A stretch of DNA of 64,000 bases from Bacteroidales bacterium (GTDB taxonomy: Bacteria > Bacteroidota > Bacteroidia > Bacteroidales > P3), in NCBI GenBank assembly GCA_016280915.1, contig JAEEHQ010000009.1, positions 1-64,000 of the forward strand, in the 5' to 3' direction. Below, piece after piece: positions 50,974 through 57,822 of this stretch; within the stretch, counting starts at the first letter, position 1; every line of letters starts with the position of its first letter. A program made the translations under genes and the position numbers. The notes below the pieces were generated by a model that made no database searches, was not told the origin of the DNA, and saw only the letters and a program-made list of their open reading frames with translations.

Positions 50974-51900
50974 ATGCCTACAGCCTACCTCACCTACGCC
51001 GACTACTGCCGACGCCTGTTCGGAACTACGGTGCAGAAGATTGCCATAGACGGCGGCTTTACCTGCCCCAATCGCGACGGCACCCTCGGCTCTACGGGTT
51101 GCACCTTCTGCAACGGTGAAGCCTTTGTCCCATCCTATTGCCACACGGCGGGCAGCATAACACGGCAAATCGACGAGGGCATCCGTTTCCATGCCCGTCG
51201 CCGACAACGGGGCGCCACGCGCTATGTGGCCTATTTCCAGGCGTACAGCAACACCTATGCCCCGTTGGAGGTGCTGAGCTTGCGCTACGAGGAGGCTCTC
51301 TCCCACCCCAAAGTCTTCGGCATCGTGGTGAGCACACGACCCGACTGCGTAGATGACAAGAAGCTGGATTATCTCGCCTCCCTCGCCCGCCAGCACTATG
51401 TGGCGGTGGAATACGGCATCGAGAGCTGCTACGACGACACCTTACGCCGCATCCATCGGGGGCACGACTTTGCCTGCACCGAGCGAGCCATCAGGGCTAC
51501 CGCCGCTCGCGGCATCCATGTGGGCAGCCACCTCATCCTGGGCCTTCCAGGCGAAAGTCGCGAACAGATGCTGGCCCAGGCCGACATTCTCTCTGCGCTG
51601 CCGCTCGAAACCCTCAAACTGCACCAACTGCAACTGCTGCGGGGCTCGGATATGGAACGGTTGTGGCAAGAAGACCCCACCACCCTTCCACCGCCCTTCA
51701 CGGTGGAGGAATATGTCACGCTCGTTGCCGACTTCCTGCGCCGCCTGCGTCCCGATATAGCCATTGAGCGGTTGGCCGCCGAGGTGCCCCCACGCTACCA
51801 GGCCGACCCCTCCCGCAGCTGGCGCCGCGACGACGGCTCCCACCTGCGGCCTGAAGACATCGCCCGCATCGTGTCGCAACGCCTTTCCGAGGGCAAATAA
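50974..51900 (+). CDS. TIGR01212 family radical SAM protein (YhcC-like)
   Basis: The ATG at 50974 gives 308 residues (MPTAYLTYAD). The radical SAM cluster is bound by Cys31, Cys43 and Cys46 in FTCPNRDGTLG...GCTFC, an arrangement with a long first spacer typical of this Elp3-like family. A GESREQ helix and the LKLHQLQLLRGSD motif are family-specific too. The reaction is not known. The TPR gene lies directly upstream. Confidence 0.9.
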   Translation: MPTAYLTYADYCRRLFGTTVQKIAIDGGFTCPNRDGTLGSTGCTFCNGEAFVPSYCHTAGSITRQIDEGIRFHARRRQRGATRYVAYFQAYSNTYAPLEVLSLRYEEALSHPKVFGIVVSTRPDCVDDKKLDYLASLARQHYVAVEYGIESCYDDTLRRIHRGHDFACTERAIRATAARGIHVGSHLILGLPGESREQMLAQADILSALPLETLKLHQLQLLRGSDMERLWQEDPTTLPPPFTVEEYVTLVADFLRRLRPDIAIERLAAEVPPRYQADPSRSWRRDDGSHLRPEDIARIVSQRLSEGK

Positions 51901-51931
51901 AACTTTTTTTCTTCATATCAATTATTATTCG

Positions 51932-51939
51932 TATTTTTG
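51932..51939 (+). promoter_or_regulatory. −7 box for the MNT/HEPN operon
   Basis: TATTTTTG followed by CAATGCG ends only a few bases before the first possible start codon. It makes the ATG at 51942 lie at or upstream of the transcription start and favours the ATG at 51951. Confidence 0.65.
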
Positions 51940-51950
51940 CAATGCGATAT

Positions 51951-52268
51951 ATGGAACAGTCCGAAGTCATAAAACGGATTAAAGAAGTGGCCGCACAAAT
52001 CCTACCCGAAGGTAGCTCACTGTGGCTCTATGGCTCTCGTGCCCGCGGCGACGCTCACCCCGACAGCGACTACGACCTGCTTATCTTGCTGAACAAAGAC
52101 AGCATTACATCTAATGACTGGGACACCGTTGCATTTCCTTTGTGCAAAATGGGCTGGGGCATCGGTGCAGAAATTAACCCCCACATCTATCCAAGAAAAG
52201 ACTGGAACACTTGGGACTTTGTTCCTTTTCACGACAACGTAGAGGAGGAAAAATTAGTATTACAATGA
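51951..52268 (+). CDS. MNT-type nucleotidyltransferase antitoxin
   Basis: The 105-residue protein has the minimal nucleotidyltransferase signature GSRARGDAHPDSDYDLL (28-44): Gly28-Ser29 and the catalytic Asp40 and Asp42. In MNT/HEPN modules this enzyme adds AMP (or similar) to the HEPN toxin and inactivates it. The ATG at 51951 is preferred to one nine bases earlier because the promoter −7 box ends at 51939. The leader would then be only about five bases. The stop codon overlaps the HEPN start (ATGA), which couples the two. Confidence 0.85.
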   Translation: MEQSEVIKRIKEVAAQILPEGSSLWLYGSRARGDAHPDSDYDLLILLNKDSITSNDWDTVAFPLCKMGWGIGAEINPHIYPRKDWNTWDFVPFHDNVEEEKLVLQ

Positions 52269-52678
52269 GTTTGGACAAGGAAAAAAGAGACACTGTTATC
52301 AGTCTAGAAATTGCAAAGGCATTCACCACTCAAGAGGAAGTTGACCTTCTTGTAGAGAAAGGCTATTGGAATGCCGCTGCAAATCGCTTGTATTATTCTG
52401 TATTCCATGCTGTCAGCGCATTACTGATACATGACGGAATCAGAATCAAATCACATAAAGGCGCTGGAGTAATGCTCAATCAACACTATATACAAACCAA
52501 TAAGATTTCTCCCGAGCTTGGGAAACTATATCGCCGATTAGAACTCATGCGGGAAGAAAGCGATTACAACTGTTTCTACAATACATCTCCCGAAGAACTC
52601 AAAAAAGAACTTGAACCCGCACGAGAGCTTATCAAAACCATCGCCAAGATGGTCTCAGCAGAAGTTAATCAAAAATAA
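52265..52678 (+). CDS. HEPN domain toxin of an MNT/HEPN module
   Basis: The ATG at 52265 gives 137 residues and overlaps the MNT stop codon. The HEPN signature R41-LYYSVF-H48 (R-x6-H) in NRLYYSVFHAVSALL belongs to the RNase-like active site of HEPN toxins. The protein is all helical. The pairing with the MNT gene, tight overlap and order (MNT then HEPN) make a toxin-antitoxin system likely. RNase activity is not shown by sequence alone. Confidence 0.82.
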   Translation: MSLDKEKRDTVISLEIAKAFTTQEEVDLLVEKGYWNAAANRLYYSVFHAVSALLIHDGIRIKSHKGAGVMLNQHYIQTNKISPELGKLYRRLELMREESDYNCFYNTSPEELKKELEPARELIKTIAKMVSAEVNQK

Positions 52679-52701
52679 TAAACACATAAAACATCTTAAT
52701 T

Positions 52702-53883
52702 ATGTACACAAAGTTTCAAGAACACCTCCAGAAAGAGTTGGCTGACATCGAAGCTGCCGGCCTGTATAAACACGAACGCATCATCGAGAGCCCCCAGGGC
52801 GCCGAAATCATGGTGAAAGGCAAGAAGTGCCTCAACTTCTGCGCCAATAACTACCTCGGCCTGGCCGACAATCCCGAACTCATCAAGGCCGCCAAGGAAG
52901 GCATGGATGCCCGCGGCTATGGCATGGCCTCCGTCCGCTTCATCTGCGGGTGCCAGGACCTCCACAAGAAACTGGAGCAGAAAATCGCCGAGTTCTTCGG
53001 CACCGAGGACACCATCCTCTATGCTGCTTGCTTCGACGCCAACGGCGGTGTCTTCGAACCCCTCCTGACCGATGAGGATGCCATCATCAGCGATGCCCTC
53101 AACCACGCCTCCATCATCGACGGCGTGCGCCTCTGCAAGGCTCAGCGCTATCGCTATGCCAACGCCGACATGGCCGACCTCGAAGAGCAGCTGAAGGCTG
53201 CCCAGAAAAACCGTTTCCGCATCATCGTCACCGACGGCGTCTTCTCTATGGACGGCAACGTTTGCCCGCTTGACAAGATTTACGAGCTGGCCAACAAATA
53301 CGACGCCATGGTCATGGTGGACGAGAGCCACAGCGCCGGCGTTGTGGGTAAGACCGGCCGCGGCGTGACCGAGCGCTACAACCTGCGTGGCAAGATTGAA
53401 ATCCTCACCGGCACCCTCGGCAAAGCCTTTGGCGGTGCCATGGGTGGCTTCACCACCGGTAAGAAAGAGATTATCGACATGCTTCGTCAGCGCAGCCGTC
53501 CCTACCTCTTCTCCAACAGCATGGCCCCCGGCCTGGTGGCTGCCGGCATCCGCATGTTCGAGATGATGAGCGAGACCAACGAGCTGCAGGACAAACTGCA
53601 CGAGAACACCGACTACTTCCTGCGCCGCATGAAGGAAGAGGGCTTCGACTGCAAACCCAGCGAGAGCGCCATCTGCGCCGTGATGATCTACGACGCTGCC
53701 AAGAGCCAGCAGTATGCCGCCAAGATGCAGGAAGAAGGCATCTTCGTCACCGGCTTCTACTATCCTGTGGTGCCCAAGGGTCAAGCCCGTATCCGCGTAC
53801 AGATCAGCGCAGCCCACGAACACGAACACCTCGACAAATGCATCGAGGCCTTCAAGAAAGTCCGCAAGGAAATCGAGGGCTAA
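52702..53883 (+). CDS. kbl: 2-amino-3-ketobutyrate CoA ligase/glycine C-acetyltransferase
   Basis: The 393-residue enzyme is an alpha-oxoamine synthase. Pyridoxal phosphate binds Lys241 (GTLGKAFGG); VDESHSAG and the NNYLGL start motif are typical of Kbl. Kbl converts 2-amino-3-ketobutyrate and CoA to glycine and acetyl-CoA in threonine breakdown; the partner threonine dehydrogenase gene is not adjacent. A related alternative is a serine palmitoyltransferase-like enzyme, which Bacteroidales also have, but the motif pattern fits Kbl better. The gene stands alone with a hairpin after it. Confidence 0.88.
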   Translation: MYTKFQEHLQKELADIEAAGLYKHERIIESPQGAEIMVKGKKCLNFCANNYLGLADNPELIKAAKEGMDARGYGMASVRFICGCQDLHKKLEQKIAEFFGTEDTILYAACFDANGGVFEPLLTDEDAIISDALNHASIIDGVRLCKAQRYRYANADMADLEEQLKAAQKNRFRIIVTDGVFSMDGNVCPLDKIYELANKYDAMVMVDESHSAGVVGKTGRGVTERYNLRGKIEILTGTLGKAFGGAMGGFTTGKKEIIDMLRQRSRPYLFSNSMAPGLVAAGIRMFEMMSETNELQDKLHENTDYFLRRMKEEGFDCKPSESAICAVMIYDAAKSQQYAAKMQEEGIFVTGFYYPVVPKGQARIRVQISAAHEHEHLDKCIEAFKKVRKEIEG

Positions 53884-53908
53884 TCAATCCGACTGCAATG
53901 TTTTTCAC

Positions 53909-53939
53909 GAAGGGTGCTGGATATAATTCCACACCCTTC
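53909..53939 (+). terminator. hairpin after kbl
   Basis: GAAGGGTG (53909-53916) and CACCCTTC (53932-53939) form an 8-bp stem with a 15-base loop. No long T-run follows. Confidence 0.6.
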
Positions 53940-53994
53940 ATTTAGCTTAATAGAACTCATCTTATCAACATAACAACATCAATATATTATTCCC

Positions 53995-54597
53995 ATGAAA
54001 CGCATCAACATCTATCTCATCGTCACCGCTGTGTTGCTCATCGCCCTCGGTGTCGTCTGTATCTTCAATCCAGGTGCCGGCTTTGTCTCAGCGGCATGGC
54101 TCATGGGGCTGTTCATCTTGGCCTCGGGCATCTCGTCGCTCATCTTCGGCCTCCGCGCACAGGCCTTTCTGCCCAATGCCGGCTCCACCACCCTGCTGGC
54201 CTTATTCCAGATTATCGTAGGCCTGATGCTGGCCACCAACATCCTGGCCTCTCAGATTGCCCTTATCGCGGTCTTTGCCATGTGGGTGATGTTCGAAGGC
54301 GTATCCTTGGCCGTCCTCTCCATCGACTATAAGAAAGGCGGCTACGACCGCTGGTGGGTCATGCTCCTCCTTGGTGTGTGCAGCATCCTCCTTGGCTTCC
54401 TGGCCATCCGCAAACCCGAATCCACCGGTGCCTTCCTCGGCATCCTCCTGGGCCTTGGCATCCTTGCCAACGGCATTGTCCGCATCGTTGCCTTCTTCGG
54501 CCTCAAACGCATCGAGAACCGCCTCCGCGACCTCAAAGAGAGTGCCACCGCCCGCCCCATCGACGACCTCAATCAAGCGAAAACAGAAGAGCCCTAA
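53995..54597 (+). CDS. HdeD/DUF308 family membrane protein
   Basis: The 200-residue protein has six membrane helices in two similar halves, with the repeat motif LIALGVVCIFNPGAGF in the first and LLGVCSILLGFLAIRKP in the second. HdeD-like proteins (DUF308) are linked to acid resistance in some bacteria, while others are of unknown function. A polar C-terminal tail of about 25 residues follows. It lies after kbl but has no obvious promoter in the 111-bp gap. Confidence 0.78.
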   Translation: MKRINIYLIVTAVLLIALGVVCIFNPGAGFVSAAWLMGLFILASGISSLIFGLRAQAFLPNAGSTTLLALFQIIVGLMLATNILASQIALIAVFAMWVMFEGVSLAVLSIDYKKGGYDRWWVMLLLGVCSILLGFLAIRKPESTGAFLGILLGLGILANGIVRIVAFFGLKRIENRLRDLKESATARPIDDLNQAKTEEP

Positions 54598-54626
54598 GCG
54601 CCCATTTGCATGTTCCAAAACCACAA

Positions 54627-54665
54627 AAGGTGCCCGCTTGTTCCTCCAAAAACAGCAGGCACCTT
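54627..54665 (+). terminator. terminator after the HdeD-like gene
   Basis: AAGGTGCC (54627-54634) pairs with GGCACCTT (54658-54665) around a 23-base loop and CTTTC follows. Confidence 0.6.
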
Positions 54666-54726
54666 CTTTCGTATCATCGCCATCAGAAGCCCCGCAGTCG
54701 CTCTGCCAACAACAATCTGAATTTCT

Positions 54727-54774
54727 GAAAATGTGATTTTTTGGCGTTATTTTTAGCCGAAAATGTGATTTTTT
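54727..54774. repeat. direct repeat at the island border
   Basis: GAAAATGTGATTTTTT is present at 54727-54742 and again at 54759-54774, a 32-base period. It could be a footprint of insertion or a pair of binding sites. Confidence 0.7.
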
Positions 54775-54919
54775 ATTATACTTGCATCTGTAAAATAATT
54801 AGATACAATGGAACTGCTTAAAAGGGAAATAGGAACAGAACTACTTATACACCTACAAAGGGAAAAGCCATGTTGAATTGTTCGGTTTGTATCAGGGTTG
54901 TGGCAAAAAACCTCTATAA

Positions 54920-54943
54920 TTGAAAAAAAATCGTATCTTTGCA
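54920..54943 (+). promoter_or_regulatory. A-tract promoter block 1 (upstream of fic)
   Basis: TTGAAAAAAAA is followed by TCGTATCTTTGCA, in which TATCTTTG (54934-54941) is a Bacteroidetes −7 box. The whole block recurs at 56828 and 60507. The leader to the fic start is about 130 bases. Confidence 0.7.
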
Positions 54944-55071
54944 GATTAAATAATAAAATGCAAATGGCAAGTCACAACTTTTCCTGTCACTAATCTTGAA
55001 ATAATCCCCAAAATTAGGGGGTCGAAGCAAAGCAAATAGGCGACTGATAACACAAAAAGTCAAATCAGAGA

Positions 55072-56073
55072 ATGACCATAAGACCCATATATGAAGAATA
55101 CAAGCAAGTCGGCATAGACCAGCAGATTGACTATGCCAAGTTCTACCTGTATTCCATCATCACGCACTCCACCGCCATCGAGGGTTCTACGGTGACGGAG
55201 ATAGAGAACCGTCTGCTGTTCGACGAAGGAATAGGTGCACAGAAACCGCTCATCGAGCAAATGATGAATCTCGACCTCAAGGCTGCCTACGAGCAAAGCA
55301 TTGACTATGCACGCGAACATACCGACTATTCGGTGGAACTGCTGTGCGGACTTTCGGCATTGGTGATGAAAAACACAGGGTCGGAATACAGCACGATGGC
55401 TGGCAACTTCTCCGCCGCAAAAGGCGAGTTGAGGCTATTGAATGTGAGTGCCGGCATAGGCGGAAGGTCATATCTGTCGTATCAGAAAGTGCCAAGCAGT
55501 CTGCAGGAATTCTGCCAATGGCTCAATGACGAACGGAAAAACTTAAATGTTGCAGACATAGAAGCCATCTATGACTTGAGTTTCGATGCCCACTACCGCC
55601 TTGTGAACATACATCCTTGGGCCGATGGCAACGGGCGAATGAGCCGCTTGGTGATGAATATGATACAATACGAGTTTGGCGTAGTGCCGTCGATAGTGAA
55701 GAAAGAGAAGCGCAAGCAATACATCAGTTCTCTTGAGCAAAGCGAAGAAGCGGAGGATTCAAAGACGTTCAAGACCTTTATGCTCCAGCATCACTGTGAC
55801 AATCTGCTGAAACAGATTGAGGAGTACAAGCATAGTATGGGCGATGAATCCCATAGTGCCAAAGCAGATGGCACTATGGATGGCACTATGGCACTAAGGA
55901 TAATAGATGCCCTGCGTTCGGAGCCGTCGGCCACTATGGACAATCTGTCCAACACCCTTGGAATCCCCAGAAGAACGCTGGTGCGATATATGAACAGGTT
56001 GCAAGAAGACAACAAGATAAAACGAGTGGGCGGCAGACGATACGGCCACTGGGAAATCATCAAGGAAGGGTAG
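55072..56073 (+). CDS. Fic family protein with inhibitory motif and winged-helix end
   Basis: The 333-residue protein has the Fic motif HPWADGNGR at 181-189, with His181 as catalytic residue, and so should transfer AMP or another moiety to a target. The N-terminal STAIEG (33-38) fits the autoinhibitory (S/T)xxxE(G/N) helix, with Glu37 blocking the ATP site. The C-terminal ~75 residues form a winged-helix DNA-binding-like domain (LSNTLGIPRRTLVRYMNRL), preceded by a short duplicated GTM-DGTM linker. It opens the island and may act as a toxin or as a defence regulator. Confidence 0.88.
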   Translation: MTIRPIYEEYKQVGIDQQIDYAKFYLYSIITHSTAIEGSTVTEIENRLLFDEGIGAQKPLIEQMMNLDLKAAYEQSIDYAREHTDYSVELLCGLSALVMKNTGSEYSTMAGNFSAAKGELRLLNVSAGIGGRSYLSYQKVPSSLQEFCQWLNDERKNLNVADIEAIYDLSFDAHYRLVNIHPWADGNGRMSRLVMNMIQYEFGVVPSIVKKEKRKQYISSLEQSEEAEDSKTFKTFMLQHHCDNLLKQIEEYKHSMGDESHSAKADGTMDGTMALRIIDALRSEPSATMDNLSNTLGIPRRTLVRYMNRLQEDNKIKRVGGRRYGHWEIIKEG

Positions 56074-56418
56074 GTATGGAGTTGATGAAATATAAACTCA
56101 AGGAAATGAAACGTCGAGAGGGAGCCGTTGTAAGGCACTTATCAGGCATATTCGACAAACGGACACCGTAGAATTAATGCATTCCCACATTGCCGAATTA
56201 GCACTCTCCCAAGCCTCTCTTCTTCGGTCTCCCTTTGTGGAGTATCCTCCAATCCGTGATACAATCTCATCTGCCTAATAGTTTTATACTGACTCCTGCA
56301 ATAAAAACGAACTTTTCGAGTTAATCATCTTATAAATAAACCACTTGATGCAGTCTCAAATAATGAACGACAGGCCACCGTCACCGAACCATCCAGTTCG
56401 TGGGGCGGAGTTTGGACA

Positions 56419-56649
56419 GAAGAGATTGTCGGTGGTGAACGGGGCCCACAAGCCCGTCCGATGAAAGAAGAGTGGGTACTCACCGTCCAAGAACAGACCG
56501 AGTGTCAAGGCTCCACTCTCTTCCTCAAGCAATGGGGCACATGGGGCAGCGACGGTGTTAGACGTAGCAAACACAAAAACGGAAAGATGCTTGACGGCAA
56601 AATCCTTCAGGCAAGTAAAGTCTTTCAAACTATGCCAAACATGAATTAA
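56419..56649 (+). pseudogene. 3' relic of a phage Gp37/Gp68-like (DUF5131) gene
   Basis: The plus strand reads EEIVGGERGPQARPMKEEWV, which corresponds to the VGGESGP-ARPM motif of Gp37/Gp68-type proteins, and continues to FLKQWGTWGSDGVRRSKHKNG and a normal stop. An ATG (56461) sits inside this motif, so only the 3' quarter of the gene survives. Upstream in the same frame a short stretch with NNERQ is reminiscent of the family's VENQ motif but is truncated. A second, even shorter relic of the same end lies at 60562-60684. Confidence 0.65.
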
Positions 56650-56827
56650 CAAGGGCTGATAAACATCCAAAACATATTAGGCATTTCTGGTGAAAAGAAT
56701 ACCGCTTATTATTGTGTGAATGTGATACCATGTGAATGTGCTAGTCGATTAACGAATTAGCGCATTAACAAAATAACACATTCATAAACATTCCATTTAT
56801 GTTAAAAACTGCCAGAGCCTTACGTAA

Positions 56828-56851
56828 TTGAAAAAAAAGTCGTATTTTTGC
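56828..56851 (+). promoter_or_regulatory. A-tract promoter block 2 (AAA ATPase-subtilase pair)
   Basis: TTGAAAAAAAAGTCG is followed by TATTTTTGC (−7 box 56843-56850), nearly the same as at 54920. The −7 box sits inside the longest possible frame of the ATPase, so its upstream start can be excluded. Confidence 0.7.
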
Positions 56852-56871
56852 AAAATAAAAGTAACGCCGTT

Positions 56872-57813
56872 GTGGTAAAAACAGATCAAATAGTTGCATT
56901 GATTCGCAGTCATGTAAACAATGACGATGAAATGTTCCGCCGAGTAGCTTTGCAGATATCCGCTGCCGAAGCCAAGGTGGGTCATGCTCTGGCGGCAGCC
57001 ACTATCCATGAAGCTATCACCTCCAAGCCAACCAAGCCTATAATGAAGTTGTCCCCTATCAACAACGACATGGATGAGTTGTTTATGGTTTGCGATAAGC
57101 GTTACCGCATGAAAGATTTGATTGTGGCGGTAGAGATAAGTAAGAATGTTGAGCGTATAATTAAAGAATACATAGAGCAGGACAAACTGCACAAGTATAA
57201 CCTTGAGAATCGCCGTAAGATACTCCTATATGGAGCCTCGGGGACAGGTAAGACTATGACGGCTGAAATATTGGCCTCCGAGTTGAATCTTCCTTTCGTT
57301 GTTGTGCGTACCGACAAAGTTGTGACAAAATTTATGGGTGAGACCGGTCTGAAGCTTGGCCGCGTGTTCGATGTAATCTCCAACATTCCTGCTGTCTATT
57401 TGTTCGATGAGTTTGATGCTATTGGCACACAGCGTGGATTGGACAACGAGGTTGGTGAGCAGCGCCGTATCTTAAACACATTCCTCCAGCTTTTAGAACA
57501 CGACCATTCGTCCAGCATTATCGTAGCTGCTACAAATAATTTTTCAGCGCTCGACAAGGCTCTTTTCCGTCGCTTTGATGACACTATTGAGTATAAGTTA
57601 CCTGAACTTGCAGAAGTTACTGAAATTCTTAAACGTGAATTGTGTAGAGTAAAAGGCCTTCCATTCGACACGTTGGCAAAATATTGCCTTGGCTTGAGCC
57701 ACGCCGAGATTAAGATGGCCTGTGCTGATGCTCGCAAGGAATCTTTGCTCTATAATAAAAAGATTGACGAGAGTTCATTCTCGAACATCATCAAATGCCG
57801 CAAATTGGCATAA
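56872..57813 (+). CDS. AAA+ ATPase, IetA-like
   Basis: The GTG at 56872 is the preferred start because the in-frame TTG at 56848 lies inside the promoter. The 313-residue protein has a P-loop (GASGTGKT, 121-128), a Walker B (YLFDEFDAIG, about 176-185) and an Arg-finger-type segment (RRFDDTIEY), all typical of a single AAA+ domain of the proteasome/FtsH-like subclass. The N-terminus is helical (MFRRVALQISAAEAKVG). A subtilase gene begins nine bases downstream. AAA ATPase plus subtilase is the composition of the IetAS defence system, in which the ATPase is thought to control the protease. Confidence 0.82.
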   Translation: MVKTDQIVALIRSHVNNDDEMFRRVALQISAAEAKVGHALAAATIHEAITSKPTKPIMKLSPINNDMDELFMVCDKRYRMKDLIVAVEISKNVERIIKEYIEQDKLHKYNLENRRKILLYGASGTGKTMTAEILASELNLPFVVVRTDKVVTKFMGETGLKLGRVFDVISNIPAVYLFDEFDAIGTQRGLDNEVGEQRRILNTFLQLLEHDHSSSIIVAATNNFSALDKALFRRFDDTIEYKLPELAEVTEILKRELCRVKGLPFDTLAKYCLGLSHAEIKMACADARKESLLYNKKIDESSFSNIIKCRKLA

Positions 57814-57822
57814 TATTTCGGT

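Larger units (their letters stand above)
54598..55071. other. left border of the accessory island
   Basis: A hairpin AAGGTGCC/GGCACCTT (54627-54634 and 54658-54665) closes the HdeD transcript. Two copies of GAAAATGTGATTTTTT (54727-54742 and 54759-54774) follow. A promoter-like TATACTTG (54777-54784) precedes a 22-codon frame starting at 54808 (MELLKREIGTELL), perhaps a decapitated N-terminus of an ATPase gene, but it is too short to call. The promoter block at 54920 and the leader of fic complete the stretch. Confidence 0.55.
56074..56871. other. intercassette region with gene relics
   Basis: The gap between the fic gene and the AAA ATPase contains the relic of a Gp37/Gp68-type gene (56419-56649), a direct repeat of TGTGAATGTG near 56714-56745, and the second A-tract promoter block. 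No intact gene is seen. Confidence 0.6.

Noticed and set aside
54808-54876. 22-codon frame after the island border promoter
   Set aside because: It resembles the start of an ATPase gene (MELLKREIGTELL) but is too short for a confident call and is mentioned only with the gap.
56848-56871. TTG start of the AAA ATPase at 56848
   Set aside because: This codon overlaps the promoter −7 box (56843-56850), so it would lie upstream of the transcript.
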